Assembly (NCBI GenBank): GCA_021163765.1
Contig: JAGGTK010000032.1
Location: forward strand, 1 to 53,206
Direction of reading: 5' to 3'
DNA from: a bacterium
GTDB taxonomy: Bacteria; 4484-113
DNA length: 53,206 nucleotides
Part shown: positions 1-9,700 of the stretch, in pieces
Layout of the letters: the number at the start of each line of letters is the position of its first letter
Position numbering within the stretch: position 1 is the first letter of the stretch
Notes under the pieces: model-generated
Database searches by the model: none
Seen by the model: the letters and a program-made list of their open reading frames with translations, nothing else
Told to the model about the DNA's origin: nothing
Position numbers and translations under genes: made by a program

Positions 1-2
1 GG

Positions 3-665
3 TATGACAATGTCCCGCTTCTGTCTTACGTCATTCTGAGAGCGAAGTGCAGATTCTGCGGTGCCCCTATCAGCGTTCGCTATCCGCTGGTGGAGCTTGC
101 AGGGGGACTGATATTCGCCGGCGTGCCGCTGCTGGGAAGCCTGTGGGGCTATACCCATGTGCCCGCAGAGATGGTCAATCCGATTCACGACGCGTTGGCG
201 ATAGCGGTAGTAAGTGTTTTCTTCCTGGTTCTGGTAATAGATTTCGAGCACCAGATAATCCCGGACCAGCTCAGCATCGCCCTGTTCGCCGTGGGCTGGC
301 TCAGTGTTCTGGTGGCGTATCCCGGCTTCAGCCTGGGATGGGTCAGCAGCCTGATCGGCATGTTCGTTCTTTCAGCCTTCTTTTTCGTCTTCGCCCTGGC
401 GATAGGCGGTTTCGGTATGGGGGATGTAAAGCTCGCTGTCGGCATAGGCGCGCTGTTCGGCTGGCAGCAATTGCTGGTGGCGACGATGCTCTCGTTCCTG
501 ATAGGGGGTGCAGTCGCTGTGTGCTTTGCCGGATACCTGCTGTTGCGCCGGAAGCTAAAAGCGCGGATTCCGATTCCATTCGGCCCGTATCTGGCAGTCG
601 CCTCGGTAGTCTCGCTTTTCTTCGCCGAGCGGCTTATGCAGTGGTATCTGGCGTTCTTCAAGTAG
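3..665 (+). CDS. pilD: Prepilin peptidase (type IV pilus/type II secretion leader peptidase), 5' truncated
   Basis: This inner-membrane aspartic protease cleaves the leader of type IV prepilins and usually also methylates the new N-terminus. The frame is open from base 3, ahead of any start codon, and reads YDNVPLLSYVILRAKCRFCG followed by APISVRYPLVEL. That is the family's second CxxC zinc pair, so the N-terminus and the first CxxC lie outside the window. Two catalytic aspartates are visible: in VIDFEHQIIPD and in the GMGDVKLA motif. Several hydrophobic segments follow. About 220 codons are present; complete members have about 250-290. It fits functionally with the PilT gene near 49 kb. Family assignment is firm; the symbol is by analogy. 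Confidence 0.93.
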   Translation, partial: YDNVPLLSYVILRAKCRFCGAPISVRYPLVELAGGLIFAGVPLLGSLWGYTHVPAEMVNPIHDALAIAVVSVFFLVLVIDFEHQIIPDQLSIALFAVGWLSVLVAYPGFSLGWVSSLIGMFVLSAFFFVFALAIGGFGMGDVKLAVGIGALFGWQQLLVATMLSFLIGGAVAVCFAGYLLLRRKLKARIPIPFGPYLAVASVVSLFFAERLMQWYLAFFK

Positions 666-763
666 CGCAAGCGCGCTTGCGGATAGCTTTCCGCGCTGCA
701 CTCGTTACGGTTCGGGCGTGCGGGTGCAAGAGATAAAGGTGCGTAGTAATGCCGCGCATAAGG

Positions 764-798
764 TATAATAATCTGGGCTGGCGCGGGTGTGCGCCAGC
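764..798 (+). promoter_or_regulatory. -10 box and leader hairpin upstream of the first lipoprotein gene
   Basis: TATAAT at 764-769 is followed by a perfect 8-bp hairpin (GCTGGCGC at 777-784, GCGCCAGC at 791-798, 6-nt loop) in the predicted 5' leader. No convincing -35 box is visible. The hairpin lacks a T-tract, so it is not a standard terminator. Confidence 0.45.
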
Positions 799-847
799 GC
801 GGGGTGGTCATATCTATTCGCGTGAGTTGCGCGAGGAGACGGACATT

Positions 848-2965
848 ATGAGAGGGATTTACCCAAGAATTATTGCCAGCCTGTTTATTCTTACGGCTAT
901 CATACTGCTCAGCAGCTGCGGGGGAGGAAAGCAGCTCACTGCTCCCGGCGTGCAGCGTGTTGTGCTTCCTGAGATCAATTTCAGTGTCACGCTGCCTCCG
1001 GGCGCGGGCATTGACCCGGCTGATGTGTCCTACGAGAGGCTGACTCTTGAAGAGGCGCTGTCTGGCGGCCGCGCGCCAAGCGATTTGCCGGACGATTTCC
1101 GCGCAGTAGAGGCGTTCGTGATACGTCCGGAAGACGCCGTGTTCGACCTTCCAGCGCGAATCCGGCTGGTACCGGAAGAGGAATTGCCCGAGGGGACACG
1201 TCTGTTCCTGTTCCGGGTAGGCGCTTCAAGGCGCTGTGTTCCTATTGACGACGGATACATCAGGGAAGACGGGAGCGTTTCCTTTGACACCCACGTTTTC
1301 GGATTCTTCATCGTTGCTGAGAACACGCTAATCGCACGGCCGTCTGACGCGTTCTTATGTTACGGATTCGCCGACGTGGGAGACGGACCGATACCGCTTA
1401 CGGTGAATTTCCGCGTGTTTTCCTTCGGGGGTTCAGAGCCAATAGAATACATCTGGGATTTCGATGACGGCAGCGGCTCTATTATCGGTTCTAATGTTAC
1501 TCACACGTTTTACGAGATCGGGGAATACGAGGTATCCGTGCACGGGGAAGACGCTACCGGGGCGGTGTCGCCAGGCTTCTCCACCATTATAGAGGCAACG
1601 AGCGAGTATCTGCCCCTCGAATCTGTCAGCGTCTTCGTCTTTCCCACTGAGGCTTCCGCGCCGCTGGAACGGCACTTCATTCCTGTGCTGGAGGGCGGTG
1701 TGCCGCCGCTGACCTGGGAATGGGAATTCTCGAATGGATACACAACGGACGAGCGTGACCCGGTTTATGAGTTCCCAGAAGCGGGGATTTACTCCGGCTC
1801 AGTGAGGGTGACTGACGCCGTTCTGGATCAGGTTTCGAGTGACTTCGTAGCCGATTTGCGCCACGTTTATCTGAGCGCGGATCCCAACTTCGGCTACGCG
1901 CCGATGAGCGTCACGTTTGCGGTATCGGCGGAAGGTCTGAGCCCGGACGCGACCGTCGTTCTGGATTACGGCGACGGCGAAAGGGTAACCGTGGACCTGG
2001 CGGGGGAACCTTTATTCGTGCACCATTACGATCTGGCTGGCACGTATCCGGCGCGGGTAGAGGCGTTTGAGATGTTCGATGGTTCTCCTCGCTACGTGTA
2101 CTCGCTGGTGATGAACATTGTTGTCGTTGAGGGGCCGATTCCTATCATCTATTCCATATTCCCGCCCCAGGCGGCGCTGGGCGAGACTGTTACGGTCTAC
2201 GGCGTTGATTTCGGTTTCATTCAGTCCGAGGGAGAGACTGTCACATTTGCGCCGGGGATTCAGGGCGAAGTCCTCGAGTGGCACGATACGTACATAGACG
2301 TGGTGGTGCCGGATGGCGCAGTGGACGGGGATGTGTTCGTTACGCGGGTCGATCAGGGAACATCGTACGAGAGTGACCGGACGTTCTTTAACGTGGTCGA
2401 GCCAGGCCAGGAAAAGCAGCCTCCGGCGATCACTCTGATGTCGCCGAGCAGGGGACCGGTTGGAACGGTTGTCACAATACTGGGCATGAACTTCGGGCCG
2501 ACGCAGCTTGCAGGTGACAGAGTTTCAATCGGGTTCCAGCATCTGATTATCCACTCGTGGCAGGAGGATACTATTGAGGCCGAGATTCCGCAGTTCGCTG
2601 AATCGGGCGATATCGTTGTGATGCATGATGGGATGACGAGCAACGGATGGCGCTTTGATGTGGGCAACTTCCTGATTGACGATCCGCCGGTGGTTACGAG
2701 CGTTGACCCTGTATCAGGCGCGCGGGGGGACGTTGTTCTGATCAACGGCGATAACTTCGGTGGATACGTGCCCGGCTCCGTAGCGTTCCTGGGGGCAATT
2801 CCCATGGGAGTTATCAGTTGGGTGGAAAACCAGATACTGGTGGTTGTGCCTGAAAAGGGAAACGACGGTGACATACGCGTATTCCATCATGGAGCATTGA
2901 GCAACGGTGTCCCGTTCGTTGTGCGCCCGAACGCACCAAACCTTTACGGTCTGGAGCAATTGTAA
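848..2965 (+). CDS. Surface lipoprotein with PKD and IPT/TIG domains
   Basis: This is a predicted cell-surface lipoprotein of 705 residues. ATG 848 is chosen because GAGGAG lies just upstream and because it begins a lipoprotein signal (MRGIYPRII, hydrophobic core, lipobox LSSC, then GGG). The open frame extends 33 codons further up but lacks a signal there. Repeated PKD-like modules follow (for example YIWDFDDGSG and WEWEFSNGYTTDE), at roughly residues 170-430. Three IPT/TIG-like modules with NFG/DFG signatures fill roughly 440-690. No enzymatic motif is seen, so an adhesive or structural role is inferred. It heads a run of three similar large lipoproteins on the same strand. Confidence 0.85.
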   Translation: MRGIYPRIIASLFILTAIILLSSCGGGKQLTAPGVQRVVLPEINFSVTLPPGAGIDPADVSYERLTLEEALSGGRAPSDLPDDFRAVEAFVIRPEDAVFDLPARIRLVPEEELPEGTRLFLFRVGASRRCVPIDDGYIREDGSVSFDTHVFGFFIVAENTLIARPSDAFLCYGFADVGDGPIPLTVNFRVFSFGGSEPIEYIWDFDDGSGSIIGSNVTHTFYEIGEYEVSVHGEDATGAVSPGFSTIIEATSEYLPLESVSVFVFPTEASAPLERHFIPVLEGGVPPLTWEWEFSNGYTTDERDPVYEFPEAGIYSGSVRVTDAVLDQVSSDFVADLRHVYLSADPNFGYAPMSVTFAVSAEGLSPDATVVLDYGDGERVTVDLAGEPLFVHHYDLAGTYPARVEAFEMFDGSPRYVYSLVMNIVVVEGPIPIIYSIFPPQAALGETVTVYGVDFGFIQSEGETVTFAPGIQGEVLEWHDTYIDVVVPDGAVDGDVFVTRVDQGTSYESDRTFFNVVEPGQEKQPPAITLMSPSRGPVGTVVTILGMNFGPTQLAGDRVSIGFQHLIIHSWQEDTIEAEIPQFAESGDIVVMHDGMTSNGWRFDVGNFLIDDPPVVTSVDPVSGARGDVVLINGDNFGGYVPGSVAFLGAIPMGVISWVENQILVVVPEKGNDGDIRVFHHGALSNGVPFVVRPNAPNLYGLEQL

Positions 2966-3037
2966 TTGAACCTATTTGGAGTCCCGCGGGATGGGTGGTG
3001 CCGCCAGCCCTGGATGGGAAATGCGGTGTCGCCGGTT

Positions 3038-3065
3038 GCTGAAGGGAGGGAGTTCTTCCTTCAGC
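3038..3065 (+). promoter_or_regulatory. Hairpin in the leader of the second lipoprotein gene
   Basis: A perfect 8-bp inverted repeat (GCTGAAGG at 3038-3045, CCTTCAGC at 3058-3065) lies 45 bp before the start at 3110. There is no T-run after it. Function is unknown. The preceding lipoprotein gene also has a leader hairpin. Confidence 0.35.
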
Positions 3066-3109
3066 TCTGCGGTGGCTCTTGAAATGGTCTTTGCAAGGGG
3101 ATGTGTATT

Positions 3110-6100
3110 GTGGCAACCTGCAAAACCTTAATACCGAGACTCGCAATTTTGCTTGCGCTTGCGTCGCTGTTTGCGCTGCTTTTCTCGTGCGGTGGGAAGA
3201 ACTCCCGGGCGCCAGGGATACTGCCGGATGACGGTAACGGAGGGACAGGGGTCCCTGTCGCGCCAACCGGTCAGCCTGACCTGATGGTGCTGAAAGACGC
3301 GGCGGGCGCGCCAACAGGCGTGAGGGTTTACTGGTGGCGGGTAAACGAAGAGGATGTGATAGGTTATTACCTTTACCGCGACACCGAGCCTATCACGGAG
3401 CCAGACCAATCCCTGCGTGTCAACGGCGGAGCGATTATCCACCAGCCGGACGAAGCCGAGCAGGCAATCCTGTTCGACGATATTTTTGCGGCACAGATTG
3501 GTGAAACCTATTACTACCGCCTGACTGCGGTGGATTATGGCTGGGATGAGAGCATACTCTCAACGCAAAGGAGCGTTACGATATCGCCCTTAATCATAGA
3601 TAGCTTCTCGCCTCTCAGGGGAAAGGTGGGGCGTACTGTCACGATACTGGGCGAGTATTTCGGTGATTACAACGATCAAACGGACGCAGTGTACTTTACC
3701 GGAGTGAGGAACGACAAGGGCCCAAGCTCCCTTTTCGTGGACGATATCGAAGCGAACATCGTCTCGTGGGAGAACGACCGGGTACGGGCCTCGGTTCCCC
3801 TCGGCGCAACCATTGGCCCGATTACCGTTGTATCTGGCGGTTCACCGCAGCAAACCAACGGTGACTTCGAATGCACTTCTCCCTACATACTCTCTGTTTC
3901 ACCGGACCCCGCGACGGCAGGCGAAGAGATAAACTTCTACGGCGCGAACTTCGGGCCGCCGGATGCGATAAACAAGCTTCTTGTGGACGATGCGGCTTAC
4001 GGGGGTGTGTTCACTTCCTGGTCGGTTGACCACGTGGTGGCAACTCTGCCCGGCAGCCTGGAGGGGAAGCTGTCCAAGCTTGAGCTTCTCGTAGGAACCG
4101 ACATCACAAATCCTTATTACTGCGCCATCATTGCCGGGAACCAGCCTACCATCGACAAAATCACGCCAGGCTTCGGTGAGGCGGGCGAATTCGGCACTGC
4201 GGTAGAGATACAGGGAAGCAACTTCGGCAGCGACATCAACAACGTGACTGTGTGGTTCAACGGTGTGATGCTGACGGGTGGAGACCTTGACTACTTCTCG
4301 GACACTTCGATTGAATTGACTATCCCCGAAGGAGCGTCGCGGACGGGCGAGGTTCACGTGATAGTGGATGACTACGGGCCTGTGGAAAGCAACCACTATC
4401 TCTACCACACACTGCCGGGCGTCTGGCCGCCTGGTTTCGACCTTGGTGTCGTAGCGGGTGCGAACGTGGGTATGTATTCTGACGTAGCCTACGATGCAAG
4501 CGGCCAGCCGTACGTTGTTTTCGGAGAAAAGACCCACAACTCCAGCGGTGTGTACCTGTACCTGGCGCATCAAGACGCGGGAGAATGGGTGGTAGAGGAA
4601 CTGGCCAGCAAGTATATGAATGGCGAGTACCGCTATCCGCGGGTTACTGTGGATACGAGCGGTGTGGTCCATTTCGCCTATCAATGGTATCTCCCCATAG
4701 GGGGAGAAGTGCGTTATGGCACCTGGGATAATGGCGATGTAACAGACGAGCTTGTTTACAGCGAAGGTTCTATGGACAATCCCGGCGCGTATCTGGATAT
4801 GATGGTGCTGGATGACGGGCAGGGCGGGATTGACCGGTTGCTTGTCTGGAGCAACGAGCTCGATGAGGTAATGTGCGGTTACATGCTTGACGGTGCTAGC
4901 GGCTGGACGACGGACGTTGTTTACACGGCAGACAGTGCGTATAGCGAGCAGGCGGGTTACTACTGCTCTATTGACATGGTTGAGCTGGTTGCAGCCCCGC
5001 CTCCGACGCACGCTCCGAGCGCATTCAGCAGCTACTACTACGTGGGCATCTCGTTCGGGCTTTACAGCCCGGATTACACGCCGAACTGGGAGGTTCACTT
5101 CGTGTACAGCGATGACCTGGACACCTGGTATACCGAAGCAGCCGGTTCCTCAGGCGACCCTATCACCGAGACCGTGATGCGCTGGAATCAGTCGTCCACA
5201 GAGCCGTTCATTCTGTGGTCTACCTCCAGCGCGGTGAACTGGTCGTATTCCGGCGAAGGGTGGACCACTGAAGAGGTGACCAGCGGGGGCGACCATTACG
5301 GAGCTGCGCTGGGTTTGTATATCGACGAAGTAGACGATATGCAATACGCCTACGGCAACGAAGGCGAAGATGGGTGTTTCTACGCGTTTTACGATCCGTT
5401 AAGTAATGAGTGGGATAGCTTTAGCAGCGAGCCTATTCCGGATGGTCGCAGGGTAGCACATGTCGGTCGGGGCGGTGCTGCGGTTAGTTCACAAGGACTT
5501 GCGATGTCGGTGTATGACCCCGATATGCGGGATATTGCGCTGCTGACTTTTAATAGCAGTGAGAACTGGCACTGGGAGGACATCGCGGACGGCTTCGCCA
5601 CCCCGGGTTACGACTTATCCAACCGGGCGATTGTGTGCGATTCGAACGCCGTGCCCCATATCGTATTTGGCGATATCGACCCGGTAACCGGCGAGCGGAC
5701 GCTATGGATGGCACGTCTCGCGTCCCCCGGTCCCGGGCCTTTCGCTCCCCCTAATTACAAGGGCTGGGAGTTCGACCTTATTGACAGCGCGCCGAGCGGC
5801 ACGCTGGGTCACGTCACTATGGCCATTGACTCCAACGACGCGTACCACGTTGCATACCTCAAAGGCAACGATGTGATGTACGCGACCGGTACGTTTGGCA
5901 GCTTCAGCACGCCTAAAGCCGTATTTACAGCGGGTCCGATTACGACCGCTCCGCAAATCGCGCTGGGCGTTAACTCACCCCTGGACGTGAATATCCTCGT
6001 TCCGATTCAGCCGTTCGGTGGCTGGTGGTGGTTGTATCTCCTTCAGTCGGATGACGGGATGGCCACCTGGTCCGAGCACGATACTGCCATCGCGTCAACG

Positions 6101-6667
6101 TCGGCTATCACGCAGTATGACTTGGCTATGCGCCATGACGGTTATGCTGTAGCGGCCTTTTACGAAACCGGACCTTGGGGCAACGGAGTCGTGGTCTGGG
6201 AGCAAACCGACTGGAGCGCAAGTTACTTCACCTCAATGGCTGGAATGAACGCAGGAGTTACGCTGACGCTCGATGAGGACATGCATTACTGCATCACTGC
6301 TACCCAATTGAGCAACGGGACAGGGCGCCTGTTGCACTGGGACGGTCAGGCCTCTGATTACGTGCTTGACCAGTTCACTGCCGGTGCCGACGGCTCGACG
6401 ACAATGTCGCAATGGCGAACCGAATACGGCCCGTTTATCAGCTATACCAATGAAGATTATTTCGGCTCAGCTCCCATAACGGAAGGCTGGCTCTACTGGG
6501 ACGATGGACGCGGATTCCAAGAGTACCATGTGTGGAGCTTCGATGGCGAGAACGTGCCGCTACGGCATTCGGTTGATGCGTTCAGTAAGAGTGCTGGAAT
6601 ATTTGCATATTACGCCGATGTGGCGGAGTGCCGGTACCTCTCTGTGATGCTGGGACCGGCTCCGTGA
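3110..6667 (+). CDS. Giant surface lipoprotein with FnIII-like and IPT/TIG domains (paralogue 1)
   Basis: This is a predicted exported lipoprotein of 1185 residues. GTG 3110 is preferred: AAGGGG lies 9 nt upstream, while ATG 3101 directly abuts that Shine-Dalgarno. The signal ends in the lipobox-like LLFSC followed by GG. An FnIII-like module follows (YWWRVNEEDVIGYYLYRDTE), then three IPT/TIG modules (FSPLRG, VSPDPATAG, ITPGFGEAG), then a long repeat-rich region that looks like a beta-propeller (recurring SDVAYD, PRVTVD, AIVCDS, VTMAID blades). It is closely related along its whole length to the next gene. Residues about 542-730 are nearly identical at DNA level, which suggests gene conversion. 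No catalytic motif is seen; surface binding or adhesion is inferred. Confidence 0.88.
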   Translation: MATCKTLIPRLAILLALASLFALLFSCGGKNSRAPGILPDDGNGGTGVPVAPTGQPDLMVLKDAAGAPTGVRVYWWRVNEEDVIGYYLYRDTEPITEPDQSLRVNGGAIIHQPDEAEQAILFDDIFAAQIGETYYYRLTAVDYGWDESILSTQRSVTISPLIIDSFSPLRGKVGRTVTILGEYFGDYNDQTDAVYFTGVRNDKGPSSLFVDDIEANIVSWENDRVRASVPLGATIGPITVVSGGSPQQTNGDFECTSPYILSVSPDPATAGEEINFYGANFGPPDAINKLLVDDAAYGGVFTSWSVDHVVATLPGSLEGKLSKLELLVGTDITNPYYCAIIAGNQPTIDKITPGFGEAGEFGTAVEIQGSNFGSDINNVTVWFNGVMLTGGDLDYFSDTSIELTIPEGASRTGEVHVIVDDYGPVESNHYLYHTLPGVWPPGFDLGVVAGANVGMYSDVAYDASGQPYVVFGEKTHNSSGVYLYLAHQDAGEWVVEELASKYMNGEYRYPRVTVDTSGVVHFAYQWYLPIGGEVRYGTWDNGDVTDELVYSEGSMDNPGAYLDMMVLDDGQGGIDRLLVWSNELDEVMCGYMLDGASGWTTDVVYTADSAYSEQAGYYCSIDMVELVAAPPPTHAPSAFSSYYYVGISFGLYSPDYTPNWEVHFVYSDDLDTWYTEAAGSSGDPITETVMRWNQSSTEPFILWSTSSAVNWSYSGEGWTTEEVTSGGDHYGAALGLYIDEVDDMQYAYGNEGEDGCFYAFYDPLSNEWDSFSSEPIPDGRRVAHVGRGGAAVSSQGLAMSVYDPDMRDIALLTFNSSENWHWEDIADGFATPGYDLSNRAIVCDSNAVPHIVFGDIDPVTGERTLWMARLASPGPGPFAPPNYKGWEFDLIDSAPSGTLGHVTMAIDSNDAYHVAYLKGNDVMYATGTFGSFSTPKAVFTAGPITTAPQIALGVNSPLDVNILVPIQPFGGWWWLYLLQSDDGMATWSEHDTAIASTSAITQYDLAMRHDGYAVAAFYETGPWGNGVVVWEQTDWSASYFTSMAGMNAGVTLTLDEDMHYCITATQLSNGTGRLLHWDGQASDYVLDQFTAGADGSTTMSQWRTEYGPFISYTNEDYFGSAPITEGWLYWDDGRGFQEYHVWSFDGENVPLRHSVDAFSKSAGIFAYYADVAECRYLSVMLGPAP
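4733..5301 (+). repeat. 569-bp near-identical block, copy 1
   Basis: This block matches 8364-8932 at a constant offset of 3631. I count three substitutions (4783 C/G, 5230 C/T, 5264 A/T). Outside it, the two genes diverge sharply at DNA level although the proteins remain homologous. That is the signature of a recent gene-conversion tract. Confidence 0.92.
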
Positions 6668-6734
6668 GCAGCTACCGGATCTATTACGTCAGCGTGGTGC
6701 TATTGTGCTATAAGCTGGCAAGGACGAGGGAAAT

Positions 6735-9700
6735 ATGATCGGACAATGCGGATGGGACAGAGGGTTATGGAGAGCCGTGGCAGTGCTGGCTGTTATGGCG
6801 CTGCTCGGGTCGGTTCTAGCGTGTGGTGGCAGGAGAGCCGGTGCGCCGGGTGTGGTTTCTCCTGAGGCTGCCAGCGGGCCGGAAACGCTTATGCCTCCTG
6901 CCGGCGGTCCTGATTTGGCAATGCTGAAGGACGCGTCGGGCGCGCCAACAGGAGTAAAGGTCTACTGGTGGCGGCTGAATGAAGAGGATATCGCCGGCTA
7001 CTATCTGTATCGCGATACTGAGGTGATTACTGAGCCTGACCCGGCGCTTCGCGTCAACGAGGGCGCTCTTATTCCCCAGCCGGACGAAGGCGTGCCAGCC
7101 ATTCTCTTCGACGACCTTTTTAAAGCCAAGGTGGGGGTCACGTATTACTACCGCGTTTCGGCGGTTGACCTTAACATGGACGAAAGCGCGCTTTCCGTTC
7201 AGAGGAGCATTACGATATCCGCGTTTTCCATTGGAGGCTTCTCTCCTCTGAGGGGTCCCGTGGGGTCCCGTGTCACGATAACAGGCGAGCACTTCGGCGA
7301 ATATAACGATCGGACGGATGCCGTGTACTTCACCGGTGTCCGAAATGATAAGGGCCCCAGCGCGCTATATGTAGACGACATCCAGGCAGAGATACTCTCG
7401 TGGGGGGATGCCAGGATCGAGGTTTATGTACCGCTTGGCGCCACAATCGGGGCGATAACGATCGTGTCCGGTAACACGCCGCAGGAGACCGATGGTGATT
7501 TCGAGTGCACTTCGCCGTACATACTTTCGGTTTCTCCAGACCCCGCAATAGCAGGTGGAGAGATAAACTTCTACGGAGCGAACTTCGGTCCGCCTGACGG
7601 AATGAACAAGCTCGTAGTAAACGATAAGGCGTATAGCGGCCTGTTCAGCTCTTGGTCGGATGATCATGTGGTGGCGACTCTGCCTGTTGACACGCCGCCG
7701 GGCTTGGCCAAACTCGAACTCCTTGTGGGCAGCGAACTCACGAACCATTACTGGTGCGATATTCTTCCAAGCAATACGCCAACTATCCTGAAGATATTGC
7801 CCGGATACGGCGTACCTGGAGTATTCGAAGAAGGCACCGGCGTGGAGATTATCGGTGTAAATTTCGGGGACAATCCCGACAGTGTAGTTGTGTGGTTCAA
7901 CGGCGTCGAGGTTCTCGGTTCGGACCTTGAGTACTTCTCTGACACAGTCCTGAATCTGACAATCCCGGTTGGCGCTTCGCGCACGGGTGAGGTGTATGTC
8001 GAGGTTGACGATGGAATGTCAACCGAGACAAGCAACTATTACCTTTATCATACATTGCCGGGAACCGTAACGGGTTTTGACGACGGCATTATCGCCGGGC
8101 GCGTAATGGGCGAGTATTCTGATGTGGCGATTGGCCCCGAAGGCGAAGGCTATATCGTTTTTACGCAGTCCAACGAGACCGGAGGACCTTCAGTTCTGTA
8201 CCTGGCTTATAGTGATGATGGTGGTTTGGCGATAGATAAACTCGTTTCCACCTACAAAGAGATTCGCTTCCCGCGAGTTGCTCTCGACTCCAGCGGCGTG
8301 GTTCACTTCGCATATCAGATTTACGGGTGGAACGGACAGGTGCGTTATGGAACCTGGAATAGCGGCGATGTAACAGACGAGCTTGTTTACAGCGAAGGTT
8401 CTATGGACAATCCGGGCGCGTATCTGGATATGATGGTGCTGGATGACGGGCAGGGCGGGATTGACCGGTTGCTTGTCTGGAGCAACGAGCTCGATGAGGT
8501 AATGTGCGGTTACATGCTTGACGGTGCTAGCGGCTGGACGACGGACGTTGTTTACACGGCAGACAGTGCGTATAGCGAGCAGGCGGGTTACTACTGCTCT
8601 ATTGACATGGTTGAGCTGGTTGCAGCCCCGCCTCCGACGCACGCTCCGAGCGCATTCAGCAGCTACTACTACGTGGGCATCTCGTTCGGGCTTTACAGCC
8701 CGGATTACACGCCGAACTGGGAGGTTCACTTCGTGTACAGCGATGACCTGGACACCTGGTATACCGAAGCAGCCGGTTCCTCAGGCGACCCTATCACCGA
8801 GACCGTGATGCGCTGGAATCAGTCGTCCACAGAGCCGTTCATTCTGTGGTCTACCTCCAGTGCGGTGAACTGGTCGTATTCCGGCGAAGGGTGGTCCACT
8901 GAAGAGGTGACCAGCGGGGGCGACCATTACGGTGCGGTGCTGGGCCTATATATAGATGAAAATACTGATGGTCTGTATGCCATCGGCAATGAGGGCCAGG
9001 ATGGGCTCTTTGGGGCTTACTTCGACCCGGATGTTGGCGAATGGGATTTGTTCACAGAACCCATCCCGGATGGTCGCAGGATAGAGCACGTTGGGCGGGG
9101 CGGTGCTGTGCTGGATTTAAACAACGACTTGTTGGTGATGTCGGTTTACGACCCCGACATGCGCGATGCCGCCTTGATTGCCTGGATCGATAATCCTATG
9201 TGGTTAGATATAGCGGATGGGTTTGCCACCCCGGGATACGACCTGTCCAACCGGGCTGTGGTATGCGACTCTAACGGTGTTCCCCACGTAATTTTCGGCG
9301 ACATTGACCCGGTAACCGGCGAGCGGACGCTATGGATGGCCCGCCCCTTCAATACTGAAGGCGACGCTTCGCCGCCTTCGCCATTCGGCGGATGGGAATA
9401 CGACCTCATAGACTCCGCAGCGAGCGGAACCCTGGGGCACGCGGCGATGGCTATCGACGCGTATGAGGATTTCCATATCGCATACCTCAAGGGCAACGAT
9501 GTTATGTATGTAAGCGGTGGATTCGGTGAGTTTGGCACCCCGCAGTCTGTATTCACGTCAGGCGCGATAACTACGGCGCCCAGGATCGCGCTGGGTCCGA
9601 GTACTGCTCTGGACATCAACATCGTCGCGCCGGAAGCGGGCAGCCCGTGGCGGCTGTGGCTTATAGAGTCCAACAACGGTATGGCTTCGCACAGCCAGGC

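Noticed and set aside
3899..5098. Long minus-strand frame opposite the lipoprotein gene
   Set aside because: It is antisense to a clear lipoprotein frame, with valine- and arginine-rich low-complexity composition; the same shadow recurs in the paralogue only because of the shared 569-bp block.
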